Shown: piece by piece, positions 8,264 through 17,324 of the stretch
How the letters are laid out: each line of letters starts with the position of its first letter
Position numbering within the stretch: the stretch's first letter is position 1
Assembly (NCBI RefSeq): GCF_900114765.1
Contig: NZ_FOUD01000024.1
Location: 1-58,338, forward strand
Direction of reading: 5' to 3'
Source of the DNA: Halopseudomonas pachastrellae
Lineage (GTDB): Bacteria; Pseudomonadota; Gammaproteobacteria; Pseudomonadales; Pseudomonadaceae
DNA length: 58,338 bases
Program-made: the position numbers and the translations under genes
The notes under the pieces: generated by a model
What the model was told of the DNA's origin: nothing
Databases searched by the model: none
What the model saw: the letters and a program-made list of their open reading frames with translations, nothing else

Positions 8264-8702
8264 GCCGCGTGCTCCTCGCTGGCGGGCAAGCAAGCGGCAG
8301 CGTCGATCTCGATCAGCATGCCCTCCGGCGCCAGTCGCGGTACCGGAATCAGCGTGCAGGCTGGCGCAGGGTTGTTACCCGCTGCCTTGGCCAGGGCGGC
8401 GCTGATTAACGCCAGCCGCGCCTCAATGTGATCCACCACAAGCATGGTCAGTTTGGCGACCTGATCAAAGCGCGCTCCACCGACGGTCAGCGCGTACTCA
8501 AGGTTTTTCATGCACCGGGTCAGCTGGTCGGCAAACTCGGCGGGCAATACGCCGTTTGTGTCTTCGCCGCCCTCTCCGGCAACGAACAGCAGCGCGCGTT
8601 GGCCGGTGTGATCATCAGGTTGGAATAGCAGTTGGGCGCAGGGCCATACAGGCCGGGCGGGTTGATCGCCTGCAGTTGTGGCGCGGAGCGTTGATCGGGC
8701 AT
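8260..8702 (-). pseudogene. RidA/YjgF-family protein, frameshifted
   Basis: The N-terminal part (MPDQRSAPQLQAINPPGLYGP... to ITPANAR) and the C-terminal part (LLFVAGEGGEDTNGV... to IEIDAAACLP) are in different frames. They join if one C is added at GCGCGCTGCTG around 8584-8594, giving the family-typical ANARLLFVAGEGGED. RidA proteins hydrolyse reactive enamine/imine intermediates from PLP enzymes or act as small-molecule binders. The restored protein would be about 147 residues. It is the first gene of an operon with the broken MFS (GTGA overlap). Both members being damaged suggests the whole operon has lost function. Confidence 0.8.
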
Positions 8703-8744
8703 GACCGAGAGTCCTCGTACTGGGGCAGGGCGCAAGACCTGCGC

Positions 8745-8775
8745 ACTCTAAAACTTCAGGTTAACTTGAGGTAAA
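8745..8775 (-). promoter_or_regulatory. SoxR-box-like promoter of the ridA-MFS operon
   Basis: On the minus strand TTTACC (8770-8775) and TAGAGT (8745-8750) are separated by 19 bases, the overlong spacing used by MerR-family activators. The spacer holds an 18-bp dyad, CCTCAAGTTAACCTGAAG (8754-8771), that matches the classical SoxR box CCTCAAGTTAACTTGAGG at 16 of 18 positions. SoxR in pseudomonads drives efflux pumps and an MFS transporter in response to redox-cycling compounds. The start would be near 8738, 36 bases before ridA. The soxR gene is not in the window. Confidence 0.65.
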
Positions 8776-8892
8776 GCATAAACAGTGTGAATCATGCACC
8801 AAGTTGGCGCGTTGGAGACGGCCAGCTACACTCGCTCGATACCTACAAGAACAATGATGGCCGCAGCGGTGTGCTGCGGGGCAAGGAATGCA

Positions 8893-10314
8893 ATGGCTCA
8901 AGACCTATTTCTGTATGAAACCCTGTGCGAACAGCTGGCGGTGCGCATTCGCCGTGGCGGCTTTGCCCCGGGCGAGCGCCTGCCCTCGGTGCGGGCATTG
9001 AGCAAAGCCTTTGGGGTTAGTATCAACACCACGGTTCAGTCGCTGCGCAAGCTCGAACTGGACGGTTATATAGAGGTGCGCGAGCGCTCCGGGGCCTATG
9101 TGCGCGAGTGTTTGCCGGCAAATGAGAGCACTGGCGTTGTCAGCCATTTCCCGCTGCTGCCTGTCGAGGTCTCGCTCAGCGAAGACATTCTGCGCTACAT
9201 GGAGCCGCATACCCTGGAGCAGACGCTGCATCTGGGGATCGCCTTACCCGATGCCAGCCTGATGCCCGTTGACCGCCTGATGCGGTTGTGGCGCGACAGC
9301 AGTCGCCGGCAGCCCCAGGTGCTCTGGGACTACAGCCATCCGAACGGCCTGCCGAGACTGACGAAGCAGCTGTCCCAGCGCAGTATCGGCTACCCCTCAG
9401 CCATTCAGGAGCAGGACATTCTGGTCACCAATGGCTGCATGGAAGCCATGGAGCTGGCGCTGCGCGCGGTCAGCCGGCCCGGCGATGTGGTGGCTGTGGA
9501 GTCGCCAACCTACTACGGCACCTTGCTGGCGCTGGGGGTGTTGAACCGGCGAGTGCTGGAGGTATCCACCCATCATCGTGACGGTATCTGCCTGTATACC
9601 CTGGAGCAGGCGTTTCGGCGAGGGCAGGTCAAGGCCTGCATTGTGTCGTGCAACGGGCAGAATCCGCTCGGGTATGTCATGTCGGCTGAGCGCAAGCAGC
9701 GTCTGGTTGAGCTGGCGGTGCGCTATCAGGTGCCGCTGATCGAGAATGACATTTGGGGCGATACTGCCTATGCCGGTGATGCGCTGCCGGCCAAGGCCTT
9801 TGATCAGCAGGGCATGGTTATCTACTGCACCTCTTTTTCAAAAACATTGATGCCCGGCCTGCGCCTTGGCTGGGTGGCAGGTGGGCGGTTTCATGATCGG
9901 TTGCGCGAACTCAAGCAGATCAGCAGTATCACCACCGCGGCGGCGCCGCAGCTGGTCATGGCGCGCTTTCTGGAGAGCGGTGCCTATGCCCAGCATCTGT
10001 TGCGCTTGCGCGGCCAACTGCAGCAGCAGGCGCTGGATGCGCTGGCGCTGGTGCGCCAGTCATTTCCGCCCGGCACCTGGGTGCAGCCGCCCGAGGGCGG
10101 TTGCGTGCTGTGGGTCAGGCTGCCGGAGCGGCGTGATTCCCGGGACCTGTTTCAGCAGGCCCTGAATGACGGCATTCATATCTTTCCTGGCAGTGTGTTT
10201 TCCGTAGGCCCCCGGCATTTCGATTTTCTGCGCGTCAATGTTGGTAGTCCGCTGACGCCGCTAGTGCGGGAGAAGCTGCTGCGTCTGGGCGAGTTGGCTA
10301 CTGCGCTGAGGTAG
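8893..10314 (+). CDS. MocR/PdxR-type transcriptional regulator (GntR HTH + aminotransferase fold)
   Basis: A 473-residue regulator. An N-terminal GntR winged helix (residues about 5-75: GGFAPGERLPSVRALSKAFGVS) is joined to a type-I aminotransferase-like domain with the PLP-lysine motif SFSKTLMPGLRLGW near residue 318. Such proteins bind PLP and often control genes for amine or amino-acid metabolism or transport. I chose ATG 8893 (AAGGA just upstream); longer in-frame starts from 8794 lack this site and would run into the divergent promoter. It is transcribed away from the broken ridA-MFS pair, which may be or have been its target, although the SoxR-like site offers another regulator. Confidence 0.86.
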   Translation: MAQDLFLYETLCEQLAVRIRRGGFAPGERLPSVRALSKAFGVSINTTVQSLRKLELDGYIEVRERSGAYVRECLPANESTGVVSHFPLLPVEVSLSEDILRYMEPHTLEQTLHLGIALPDASLMPVDRLMRLWRDSSRRQPQVLWDYSHPNGLPRLTKQLSQRSIGYPSAIQEQDILVTNGCMEAMELALRAVSRPGDVVAVESPTYYGTLLALGVLNRRVLEVSTHHRDGICLYTLEQAFRRGQVKACIVSCNGQNPLGYVMSAERKQRLVELAVRYQVPLIENDIWGDTAYAGDALPAKAFDQQGMVIYCTSFSKTLMPGLRLGWVAGGRFHDRLRELKQISSITTAAAPQLVMARFLESGAYAQHLLRLRGQLQQQALDALALVRQSFPPGTWVQPPEGGCVLWVRLPERRDSRDLFQQALNDGIHIFPGSVFSVGPRHFDFLRVNVGSPLTPLVREKLLRLGELATALR

Positions 10315-10434
10315 GGGTGGGCGTCTGTACCAGTCAGATGCACCAATCTGTACCTGTTTTCGAGAAGGCGGGCCGCACTAGCATGGGGCGTTGCACTGAA
10401 GAACAAAAAGCCCACTGCCAGAGAGGGATGATTC

Positions 10435-12795
10435 ATGGCACACCTGCGTAAGCTAGCACCCGCCTTTTCACTCAGTCTGCTGACTCTTGCCCTGTCCGGG
10501 TGTCTCAGTAGCAGCTCCGATTCCGACGACCCTGTGCGCCCCGACCTGTCGCTGGGCGTGCTCTCCAGCGCGCTGGACCAGGTTACCGGCGACGATGTGC
10601 TGGTCACCATTGAGGGTGATTTGGACGTTATTGATGCTGAAATGGATAACCTTGAGCTGTGGCTCTACGACACCGAAATCGAACCCACCCGATTGGTCGA
10701 ACGTAACGGTCGGCTGGAAGTGCTGATCGAGGGCCTGACTCTTGGCGAAAACCGCCTCGAACTGCACCACAGCCGCTTTGGTGAGCTGTACAACATGACG
10801 CTCACTGCGTACCCCGAAACGGGGCCGATCTTCTCCGGCCCGCAGCAATATCCCTTTGTCTGCACCGTGGCCGCCGAGCTGGGCATCCAGCCGCTGGTGG
10901 ATAACCAGGAAGGCGGCTTCCCGGTATACGAGGGTGAAACTGTTGTGGGCTACAGCCGCGATTGCACCATCGAGCCTCAGGTGCAGCTTCTCTACATGAC
11001 CACCGAGGGTAGTTATGCCGATCTGCCGGCGGATCGCAGCCGCCCGGCGAACATGGCGACCACCACCCTGACCGATGGCCGCGAAGTGGACTTTGTGGTG
11101 CGCCGAGAGGTGGGCACCCTCAACCGCTTTATTTACAGCTTTGCCACGTTGGCTGACCGCACCGACGCCGACGATGCCGCCAGCACCGATCTGTGGAACG
11201 GCCGGCTGCTGTTTCATTTCCAGGGTGGCGTGGGCATTGGGCACAGCCAGGGGCGTCCGAGTGGCGATGCGCTGACCCCCGAGGTACTGGGGCTCGGTTA
11301 TGCGGTGATCTACTCCACGGGCACCCGTGCCAGCACCCACTACAACCTGCAGGTGGGCGGCGAAACCGCGCTGATGACCAAGGAACACTTCGTCAAACGC
11401 TTCGGCGTGCCCGAGTACACGGTTGCGATCGGCGGGTCGGGCGGGGCGATTCAGCAGTACGTCTACTCGCAAAACCATCCGGGCCTGATCGACGCCGGTG
11501 TGCCGCAGTATTCCTACCCGGATATGGTGACGCAGACCATTCATGTCGGCGATTGCGAACTGCTGGAGTACTACATGGATGCCACCGACCGCAGCAACAC
11601 GCGCTGGCAGACGACCGAGAATCGCAGCTTGCTGGTGGGCCTGCATGCCACCGACGCCTACCCTGATCCGCTGTACGACAACAAGCTGGCGCTCGGCTAC
11701 GCCAGTGCGCCGGGTATGACCGAGTGCATTCCGGGCTGGCGCGGGCTGACGCCGCTGACCATGAACCCGAACTTTGGTCAGGCGCCTTACCAGGATCAGA
11801 TGCAGCCGCCGGAGATCATGGCTGATGTGCATTGGACGCACTTTGATGATCTGCGCAACGTCTATGGCGTAGACGAAGACGGTGAGCCGCGTACCCTGTT
11901 CGACAACGTCGGCGTGCAATACGGCCTGCTGCCGCTGCGTCGGGGGCAGATTACACCGGCCGAGTTCCTGCGCTTGAACACCCTGGTGGGTGGCTGGAAG
12001 CAGCCGAGTGAGATGGTGCAGGAGGGCTCACCCTTCCTGCCGCCGCATACCGCAGCCAACTTTGACCCGTGGAGCAGCCGCAACATGAACCTGAGCGCCG
12101 ACGGCATTGCGCCTGCGCCGCGTACCGAGGGCGACCTGCTGGCCATGAATGCGGCCTACGAGCAGGGGATCGTGTTTGACGGGCAGTTGAACATTCCGGT
12201 CATCGACTGGCGGCATTACCTGGAGGAGGTGCTGGATATGCACAACAGCCACCAGTCGTTCTCGGCACGGCAACGCATCCTCAACAAGATGGGCAACGCC
12301 GACAATCAGGTGATCTGGTTCACCGATGCCCGTCCCACCGATACCAGCGACCCGGAGGAGCCAGAGGCCCAACGCACCTTCAATCAGACCTGGATGGCGC
12401 TGGAGGTTCTGGATGAATGGCTGACCAACATCCGCGAAAACCCGGAGCAGAGCATCGCAGAGAACCGCCCGGCCACCGCGCTGGACAGCTGCTTCAATAC
12501 CGATGGCAGTCTGATTGCCGAGGGTGATGCGGTGTGGGATGGCATCATCAACGAGCAGCCGGCGGGCACCTGTACCCAGCAGTTCCCGACCTATACCACC
12601 TCGCGGATGGAAGCCGGCGCGCCGATCGAGGGCAGTATCTTCAAGTGCGCACTGAAGCCGGTGGCCACCGCCCTGAGCGACGGTACCTATGGCACCTGGA
12701 TGCCGGATGCCGGTGAGGTTGACCAGCTCAATGCGATCTTCCCGCAGGGCGTGTGCGACTACAGCCAGCCCGATCAGGGCCGGCCGGAGAGTTGA
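10435..12795 (+). CDS. Large secreted lipoprotein, DUF6351-like, possible alpha/beta hydrolase
   Basis: A 786-residue protein with a lipoprotein signal (LTLALSGC, Cys near residue 23) and a Ser/Asp-rich tether (CLSSSSDSDD). The middle contains GRLLFHFQGGVGIGH, an oxyanion-like strand, and AIGGSGGAIQQYV, which resembles a GxSxG nucleophile elbow. The arrangement recalls hydrolases of the DUF6351 or tannase/oligomer-hydrolase type; I recognise the family from memory and cannot name a substrate. Leu at +2 after the Cys predicts the outer membrane. The ATG has AGAGAGGG upstream. It is followed by two hairpins and a convergent lipoprotein gene. Confidence 0.7.
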   Translation: MAHLRKLAPAFSLSLLTLALSGCLSSSSDSDDPVRPDLSLGVLSSALDQVTGDDVLVTIEGDLDVIDAEMDNLELWLYDTEIEPTRLVERNGRLEVLIEGLTLGENRLELHHSRFGELYNMTLTAYPETGPIFSGPQQYPFVCTVAAELGIQPLVDNQEGGFPVYEGETVVGYSRDCTIEPQVQLLYMTTEGSYADLPADRSRPANMATTTLTDGREVDFVVRREVGTLNRFIYSFATLADRTDADDAASTDLWNGRLLFHFQGGVGIGHSQGRPSGDALTPEVLGLGYAVIYSTGTRASTHYNLQVGGETALMTKEHFVKRFGVPEYTVAIGGSGGAIQQYVYSQNHPGLIDAGVPQYSYPDMVTQTIHVGDCELLEYYMDATDRSNTRWQTTENRSLLVGLHATDAYPDPLYDNKLALGYASAPGMTECIPGWRGLTPLTMNPNFGQAPYQDQMQPPEIMADVHWTHFDDLRNVYGVDEDGEPRTLFDNVGVQYGLLPLRRGQITPAEFLRLNTLVGGWKQPSEMVQEGSPFLPPHTAANFDPWSSRNMNLSADGIAPAPRTEGDLLAMNAAYEQGIVFDGQLNIPVIDWRHYLEEVLDMHNSHQSFSARQRILNKMGNADNQVIWFTDARPTDTSDPEEPEAQRTFNQTWMALEVLDEWLTNIRENPEQSIAENRPATALDSCFNTDGSLIAEGDAVWDGIINEQPAGTCTQQFPTYTTSRMEAGAPIEGSIFKCALKPVATALSDGTYGTWMPDAGEVDQLNAIFPQGVCDYSQPDQGRPES

Positions 12796-12808
12796 TGTAA
12801 CCTGGTCC

Positions 12809-12854
12809 TAGCCGGGCGCAAGCCCGGCTACCCGAAGGCGCCGTAAAGGCGCCT
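12809..12854. terminator. Pair of hairpins between convergent genes
   Basis: tagccgggc / gcccggcta around GCAA (12809-12830) is followed by aggcgcc / ggcgcct around GTAAA (12836-12854). Both are perfect stems in the short gap between convergent genes. The first resembles REP-type palindromes common in Pseudomonas. They probably end transcription or protect transcripts from both sides; the T-runs are poor. Confidence 0.55.
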
Positions 12855-12877
12855 GTATTGTTTGCCAGTCCAACTGA

Positions 12878-14329
12878 TCAATCGACCGACAGGTCTACTT
12901 CTCGGATGTACAGGCGACCTGCGTCGATGGTGGTGTCGTCGAGCATCTTTTGCTCCAGTACGCCGCCGGTGGACCAGGTGGCAAAGTCATCGTCGTTCAG
13001 CACGCCCAGGTGGCTGTCGTCGATGCGCCACAGGCCTTCCATCTTGTCGTGCGGGTAGTTGGCTTCAACCACCATGTCCAACGCCAGTGTCTTGTCTACC
13101 GGGTAGATGCCGACCGCAGCCAGGGCTTCCCAGCCACCTTCCAGTACTACTTGCTCCAGCGTCTTGCCATTGATGGTCAGGCCGAGATCCGGGTCTTGCA
13201 CCATGCCGGGCAGCAGCGCCACGGTTTCCAGGTTGGTACCGGTGGACAGGTCAATACGGTAAACCTGCTTCTGCGCGTCGGGCGTGACACCAGCTGCGCC
13301 GTTCGGGCCACCGTAGAGGAAGCTGCCATCACGCTCCAGAACCAGAAAGTCGGTAGCGCTCAAGCCGACCATCTCCGAGTTGGAGTTGGCTGGCAGTTCC
13401 TGCCGGTAGAGGTACTGGCCGATCTCGTCGGTTTGCAGGTTGACGGTGACAATACGGGTGATGGTGAGCGAGCGTACTGTGCGGTCCGGCAGGTCCATGG
13501 TGGACTGCATCAGGCCGACCAGGGTGGACTCATCCGGGGTGATGGCCAGGCCTTCCATACCGCGGTTGGCGCGACGATAGGCGTACTCTGCCGGCAGGTT
13601 GATGCGGGTGCGCGTATCTGCCGTAAACGGGTTGATACGGTCAATCTCGCGGCCCTCGGCGTCGAAGTGAACCATGTGCGGGCCGTATTCGTCGCTGGCC
13701 CAGAAGCTGCCGTCGCGCAGCGCCACCAGACCTTCGCCATCCAGGCCGTAGTCGTCGAGTTTAATCGGGTTGGTCGCGGCGTCGTAGGGCTGCGTGGGGT
13801 CAACCACAATCGGCGTGCCATCGGGGTTGTAGGGCGTTTCACCGGTGCCGCCCAGCGCGGAGGTATTGGGCAGACCGGTGATCAGGGTGCCGTCCGGGCG
13901 CTTGAGTTCGATGGTTGCCAATTGCTCGACACCGCCGCTGGCGGTGATACGGAAGTGGCCGATGCGCGGAGTGTAATCGGCGACCGGGAATGACTTGCCG
14001 GAGCCATAGGCGCCACCCACAAAGTCGGCGTTGGGGCCGCGGTCGGTCATGGCGTAGAACTCACCGAGGTTACTCGGGTGCGCGGTCATGGCCGAGCCGT
14101 AGCCACCGTTACGCACCTCGAACGGGGCCATGGTCTTGCCGTCGATCAGGTCATCACGCAGCACCGCGAAGGGCAATTCGACCCCGTCCTGCGGGAAGGC
14201 GGCCAGGCGTGCCGCCAGCTCCTGTTCGGGGGTGGTTGCGTCGTCGTCGTCATTGTCGCTGTCGGAGTTACAGGCGCTCAGCAGGGCGCTGCCCAGCAGC
14301 AGCGCGGACAGCACTTTCCAGTTGGTCAT
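12878..14329 (-). CDS. Phytase-like esterase-domain lipoprotein
   Basis: A 483-residue lipoprotein (LLGSALLSAC, then NSDSDNDDDD tether). The body matches the esterase-like/phytase-like beta-propeller family (pfam Phytase-like): MTDRGPNADF, FWASDEYGPHMVHFDAEGR, NRGMEGLAITPDESTL and MEGLWRIDDSHLGVLNDDDF are family signatures. Members are secreted, possibly phosphoesterases, with poorly defined substrates. I start at ATG 14329 (AGGA upstream), which begins right at the signal peptide; the 30-residue upstream extension is not signal-like. The upstream region shares a 20-bp element with the other large lipoprotein gene starting at 25515, suggesting joint, perhaps phosphate, control. Confidence 0.82.
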   Translation of the reverse strand: MTNWKVLSALLLGSALLSACNSDSDNDDDDATTPEQELAARLAAFPQDGVELPFAVLRDDLIDGKTMAPFEVRNGGYGSAMTAHPSNLGEFYAMTDRGPNADFVGGAYGSGKSFPVADYTPRIGHFRITASGGVEQLATIELKRPDGTLITGLPNTSALGGTGETPYNPDGTPIVVDPTQPYDAATNPIKLDDYGLDGEGLVALRDGSFWASDEYGPHMVHFDAEGREIDRINPFTADTRTRINLPAEYAYRRANRGMEGLAITPDESTLVGLMQSTMDLPDRTVRSLTITRIVTVNLQTDEIGQYLYRQELPANSNSEMVGLSATDFLVLERDGSFLYGGPNGAAGVTPDAQKQVYRIDLSTGTNLETVALLPGMVQDPDLGLTINGKTLEQVVLEGGWEALAAVGIYPVDKTLALDMVVEANYPHDKMEGLWRIDDSHLGVLNDDDFATWSTGGVLEQKMLDDTTIDAGRLYIREVDLSVD

Positions 14330-14400
14330 TACATCATCCTTGTCATCGGCAGGGCGCCGGCGGATGCCGGCGAGGTAGACAGGGACAATAAAGACGGCAG

Positions 14401-14440
14401 GTGACAGCGCCGCGAACAATTGATGACGGTTTGTGTGAGG
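14401..14440 (-). promoter_or_regulatory. Candidate Pho-box-like element (copy 1)
   Basis: On the minus strand CCTCACACAAACCGTCATCA (14421-14440) is 19/20 identical to an element upstream of the lipoprotein gene at 25515. A CTGTCAC half-site (14401-14407) lies 22 bases from CCGTCAT (14423-14429), two turns of the 11-bp period of PhoB half-sites (CTGTCAT). The middle half-site is weak. Regulation by PhoB is inferred. Confidence 0.42.
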
Positions 14441-14452
14441 CTATTTCAGGCC

Positions 14453-15304
14453 CTAGTCAGCGTTGTCTGCGCTCAGCTCGATATGCTCGGCATGGATTTG
14501 CACCAGGCCTTTCTTCATCAGCCCGCCAATGGCCTTTTTGAAGTTGCTCTTGCTGACGCCGAAGGCATCGCTGATGGCCTCGGGGCTGCTGCGATCACTC
14601 AGGGCCAGATGGCCACCGCTGGCCTGCAGGCGGTCGAGTATCTGGTGCTGCAGCAGGTCAGCGGCCTGGGTGCCGACCGGTTGCAGGCTCAGGTTGATCT
14701 TGCCGTCGGGGCGGATCTCGCGAATGTAACCCTGCTCCTTGCGGCCGAGCTTGATTGGACGGAAGGCCTCGTTGCGGTGGATCAGGCCCCAATGTTCGCC
14801 ATTGATGATCGCCTTGTAGCCCAGGTCAGTGCGCTCGACCAGCAGCAGGTTGACCGCGTCGCCGACCTTATAGCGCGCCGGGGTCTTGTCCAGGTAGCGA
14901 TCCAGGCGCGTGGTCGCCAGTACCCGGCTGGTGTGCTTGTCCAGATACAGGTAGGCGACGCAGTACTGGCCTTCTTCCAGCGGCTTTTTCAGCTCGGCAA
15001 AGGGCAGCAGCACATCCTTGGGCAAGCCCCAGTCGAGGAACAGTCCAACGCGGTTGCGCGCAACCACCTTGAGGTTGGCAAAGTCACCGACCTGCGCGCG
15101 GGGGCGGGTGGTGGTGGCAATGATGCGGTCTTCGCTGTCGAAGTAGACGAACACCCGCAGGCGGTCGCCCACCTCGGTGCTCTGATCCTTGGGTACATAG
15201 CGGTTGGGCAGCAGAATCTCGCCATCTTCACCACCGTCCAGATACAGCCCGAATCCGGTGTGCTTGGTGATTTCCAGATTATTGAAACGCCCGATGTCGG
15301 CCAT
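14453..15304 (-). CDS. cvfB: CvfB-type S1 RNA-binding protein
   Basis: A 283-residue protein built from S1-like OB folds and a C-terminal winged helix, the CvfB/YitL layout. Visible pieces are FNNLEITKHTGFGLYLDG (first S1 unit), VVARNRVGLFLDWGLPKDVLLP (second), EHWGLIHRNEAF (third), and the C-terminal helix-turn-helix SPEAISDAFGVSKSNFKKAIGGLMKKGLV at about residues 240-270. CvfB binds RNA; in staphylococci it affects virulence gene expression. Its role in pseudomonads is not settled. The stop and the upstream gap of 41 bases to the next gene suggest an independent leftward unit. Confidence 0.88.
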   Translation of the reverse strand: MADIGRFNNLEITKHTGFGLYLDGGEDGEILLPNRYVPKDQSTEVGDRLRVFVYFDSEDRIIATTTRPRAQVGDFANLKVVARNRVGLFLDWGLPKDVLLPFAELKKPLEEGQYCVAYLYLDKHTSRVLATTRLDRYLDKTPARYKVGDAVNLLLVERTDLGYKAIINGEHWGLIHRNEAFRPIKLGRKEQGYIREIRPDGKINLSLQPVGTQAADLLQHQILDRLQASGGHLALSDRSSPEAISDAFGVSKSNFKKAIGGLMKKGLVQIHAEHIELSADNAD

Positions 15305-15345
15305 GCTGCTGCTCCTGATTGCTATAGCGGCGTATTCTAGCAGCC

Positions 15346-17187
15346 TCAGGACTGCTGTTTGGCCTGTTCGATCATGTCAGCCACGCTGCGCGCCTCGATA
15401 CGGTCGGTGTCGAACAGATTTTCCAGGTCTGCGCGGGCCTGACGGGCGGTCTGCATCACCGCCGCTGCGTCGTCATAGACGGCGTGCTGCGCCGCCAGTA
15501 CCTGCTCGTCGTGGCGCCGGAAGCGCGCCAGACGTGAGTCTGCCTGCTCTTCGCTGAGGCCCAGTCCGGTAAGAATCTGGCGGCTCATTTCCAGACTGGA
15601 GTGGAAGGTTTCACGCACCGGCAGCACGTTCAGGTCGATCAACTTGTGCACGTGCTGGCGGTTGCGGGCTCGGGCGATGATGGTGATTTGCGGATACAGG
15701 CGGCGCACGGTTTCGGCGGTACGCAGGGTGATGTCCGGGTCACTGCTGGTGATGATGAAGAACTGCGCCTTGTCGACCTGCGCGGCCCGCAGAATTTCCG
15801 GGCGCAAGGGGTCGCCGTAGTAGATCGGCATCTCGGCGCTGATGCTGCGAGACATCTCGATACTGTCTACCGAGGTATCCAGGGCAACGTAGGGCACGCG
15901 CTGGGCCCTGAGCACACGGGCGATGATCTGCCCCATGCGGCCCATGCCGGAGATGACGACGCGCGGGCTGTCGCTATCGATCTGCTGATACTCCTCGGGC
16001 ACCTTGCGCGGCGTGGCCTGCTCCTTGGGCAGCAGCGCTGCGAGCAGCAGAATCAAGAGCGGAGTAACGGCCATCGACAGGGTGATCGCCAGCACCAGCA
16101 GGTTGTGCTGGGTGGCGCTCAGCAACTGATGTCCGCTGGCCAGTTGAAAGACCACAAAGGCGAACTCACCGCCGGCCGCCAGCACCATGCCCAGGCGCAG
16201 TGCGCTGCGGCGATCGAGCCCGGCGGCCAGGCGACCGGTCAGGTAGATCAGCGGCAGCTTGAGCACAATGATCAGTGTGGTCAGCAGCGCGACGGCAAGG
16301 CCGTTGGATTGCAGCAGCGATACGTCGGCCTGCATGCCCACGGTGATAAAGAACAGCCCCAGCAGTAGCCCCTTGAAGGGCTCGATCTGCGACTCCAGCT
16401 CATGCCGGTATTCCGAGTCGGCCAGCAGCAAGCCGGCCAGAAAGGCGCCAAGGGCCATGGATATACCCACCGACTCCATCAGCCATGCCGTGCCGATCAC
16501 CACCAGCAGGGCGGTAGCGGTGGATACTTCCTGCAGGCCGGTGCGGGCCACTACCCTGAAGACCGGGCGCAGCAGGTAACGGCCGCCGACAATGATCACG
16601 GCGATGCTGCCAAGCACCTTGATGGTTTGCGGCAGTAGGTTGCTGTCACCGCTGCTGTCCGGCTGCACGCCGAGTAGCGGGATGAGGGCGATCAGCGGAA
16701 TCGCGGCCATGTCCTGAAACAGCAGCACGGCAAAGGCCTGGCGGCCGTGCGGGCTGGTCAGCTCGCGGCGCTCTGCCAGCAACTGCAGGCCGAATGCGGT
16801 AGATGACAACGCCAGCCCCAGGCCCAGCACCAGCGCGGTGGCCGGCGGCTGCTCAAACAGCAAGAGAGCGAGCAGGCCTATAACGCTGGCGCACAGGCCG
16901 ACCTGCAGCGCACCGGTTCCGAACACTGCCCGGCGCATCACCCACAGCCGGCGCGGCGACAATTCCAGACCTATGATGAACAGCAGCAGAACCACGCCCA
17001 ATTCGGAAACATGGCTGATGTCTTCGGGGTGCGGTACCAGATCCAGCGCCCAGGGCCCGATGATGACGCCGGCGGCCAGGTAACCGATGACTGCGCCCAG
17101 ACGCAGGCGCTTGGCCAGCGGCACGGCGATGACGGTGGCGAGCAATAGAACGACGATAAGCTGCAGGGCGCTGCCGGAGGAGTGCAT
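15346..17187 (-). CDS. Kef-type monovalent cation:proton antiporter with RCK domain
   Basis: A 613-residue CPA2 transporter. Residues about 5-385 are 12-13 membrane helices with GAVIGYLAAGVIIGPWAL and LSSTAFGLQLL signatures; residues about 410-520 are a TrkA-N/RCK nucleotide-binding domain beginning VVISGMGRMGQIIARVL. KefB/KefC proteins export K+ in exchange for H+, gated by glutathione adducts. The Asp-containing LLFQDMAAIPLIAL helix is kept. I start at ATG 17187, immediately before the first helix; the longer frame to 17424 is low-complexity and unlikely. No clear ribosome site is seen. KefB and KefC cannot be separated by eye. Confidence 0.86.
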   Translation of the reverse strand: MHSSGSALQLIVVLLLATVIAVPLAKRLRLGAVIGYLAAGVIIGPWALDLVPHPEDISHVSELGVVLLLFIIGLELSPRRLWVMRRAVFGTGALQVGLCASVIGLLALLLFEQPPATALVLGLGLALSSTAFGLQLLAERRELTSPHGRQAFAVLLFQDMAAIPLIALIPLLGVQPDSSGDSNLLPQTIKVLGSIAVIIVGGRYLLRPVFRVVARTGLQEVSTATALLVVIGTAWLMESVGISMALGAFLAGLLLADSEYRHELESQIEPFKGLLLGLFFITVGMQADVSLLQSNGLAVALLTTLIIVLKLPLIYLTGRLAAGLDRRSALRLGMVLAAGGEFAFVVFQLASGHQLLSATQHNLLVLAITLSMAVTPLLILLLAALLPKEQATPRKVPEEYQQIDSDSPRVVISGMGRMGQIIARVLRAQRVPYVALDTSVDSIEMSRSISAEMPIYYGDPLRPEILRAAQVDKAQFFIITSSDPDITLRTAETVRRLYPQITIIARARNRQHVHKLIDLNVLPVRETFHSSLEMSRQILTGLGLSEEQADSRLARFRRHDEQVLAAQHAVYDDAAAVMQTARQARADLENLFDTDRIEARSVADMIEQAKQQS

Positions 17188-17324
17188 GTAAAGGGGTACC
17201 TGAACAGGGGGGATGTGACACCAGCAGTTTAAGTGACAGCGCAGACACTGTGGCGGAAAATTTGCCGCGCGGTTGGGCAAAACTGCTACTGTGCCGCGCA
17301 AAGAACAGGGTAGGGGGTACGGCA

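Noticed and set aside
8754..8771. Dyad as the operator of the MocR regulator
   Set aside because: Position between -35 and -10 on the minus strand and the close SoxR match favour control of ridA-MFS; MocR proteins usually bind direct repeats.
10468..11919. 483-codon open frame on the minus strand opposite the DUF6351-like lipoprotein
   Set aside because: It mirrors a real gene with signal peptide and family motifs; the frame has the Val/Gln/His-rich composition of antisense frames in GC-rich DNA.
12950..13993. 347-codon plus-strand frame opposite the phytase-like gene
   Set aside because: Antisense shadow; low-information composition and conflict with a gene that has clear signatures.
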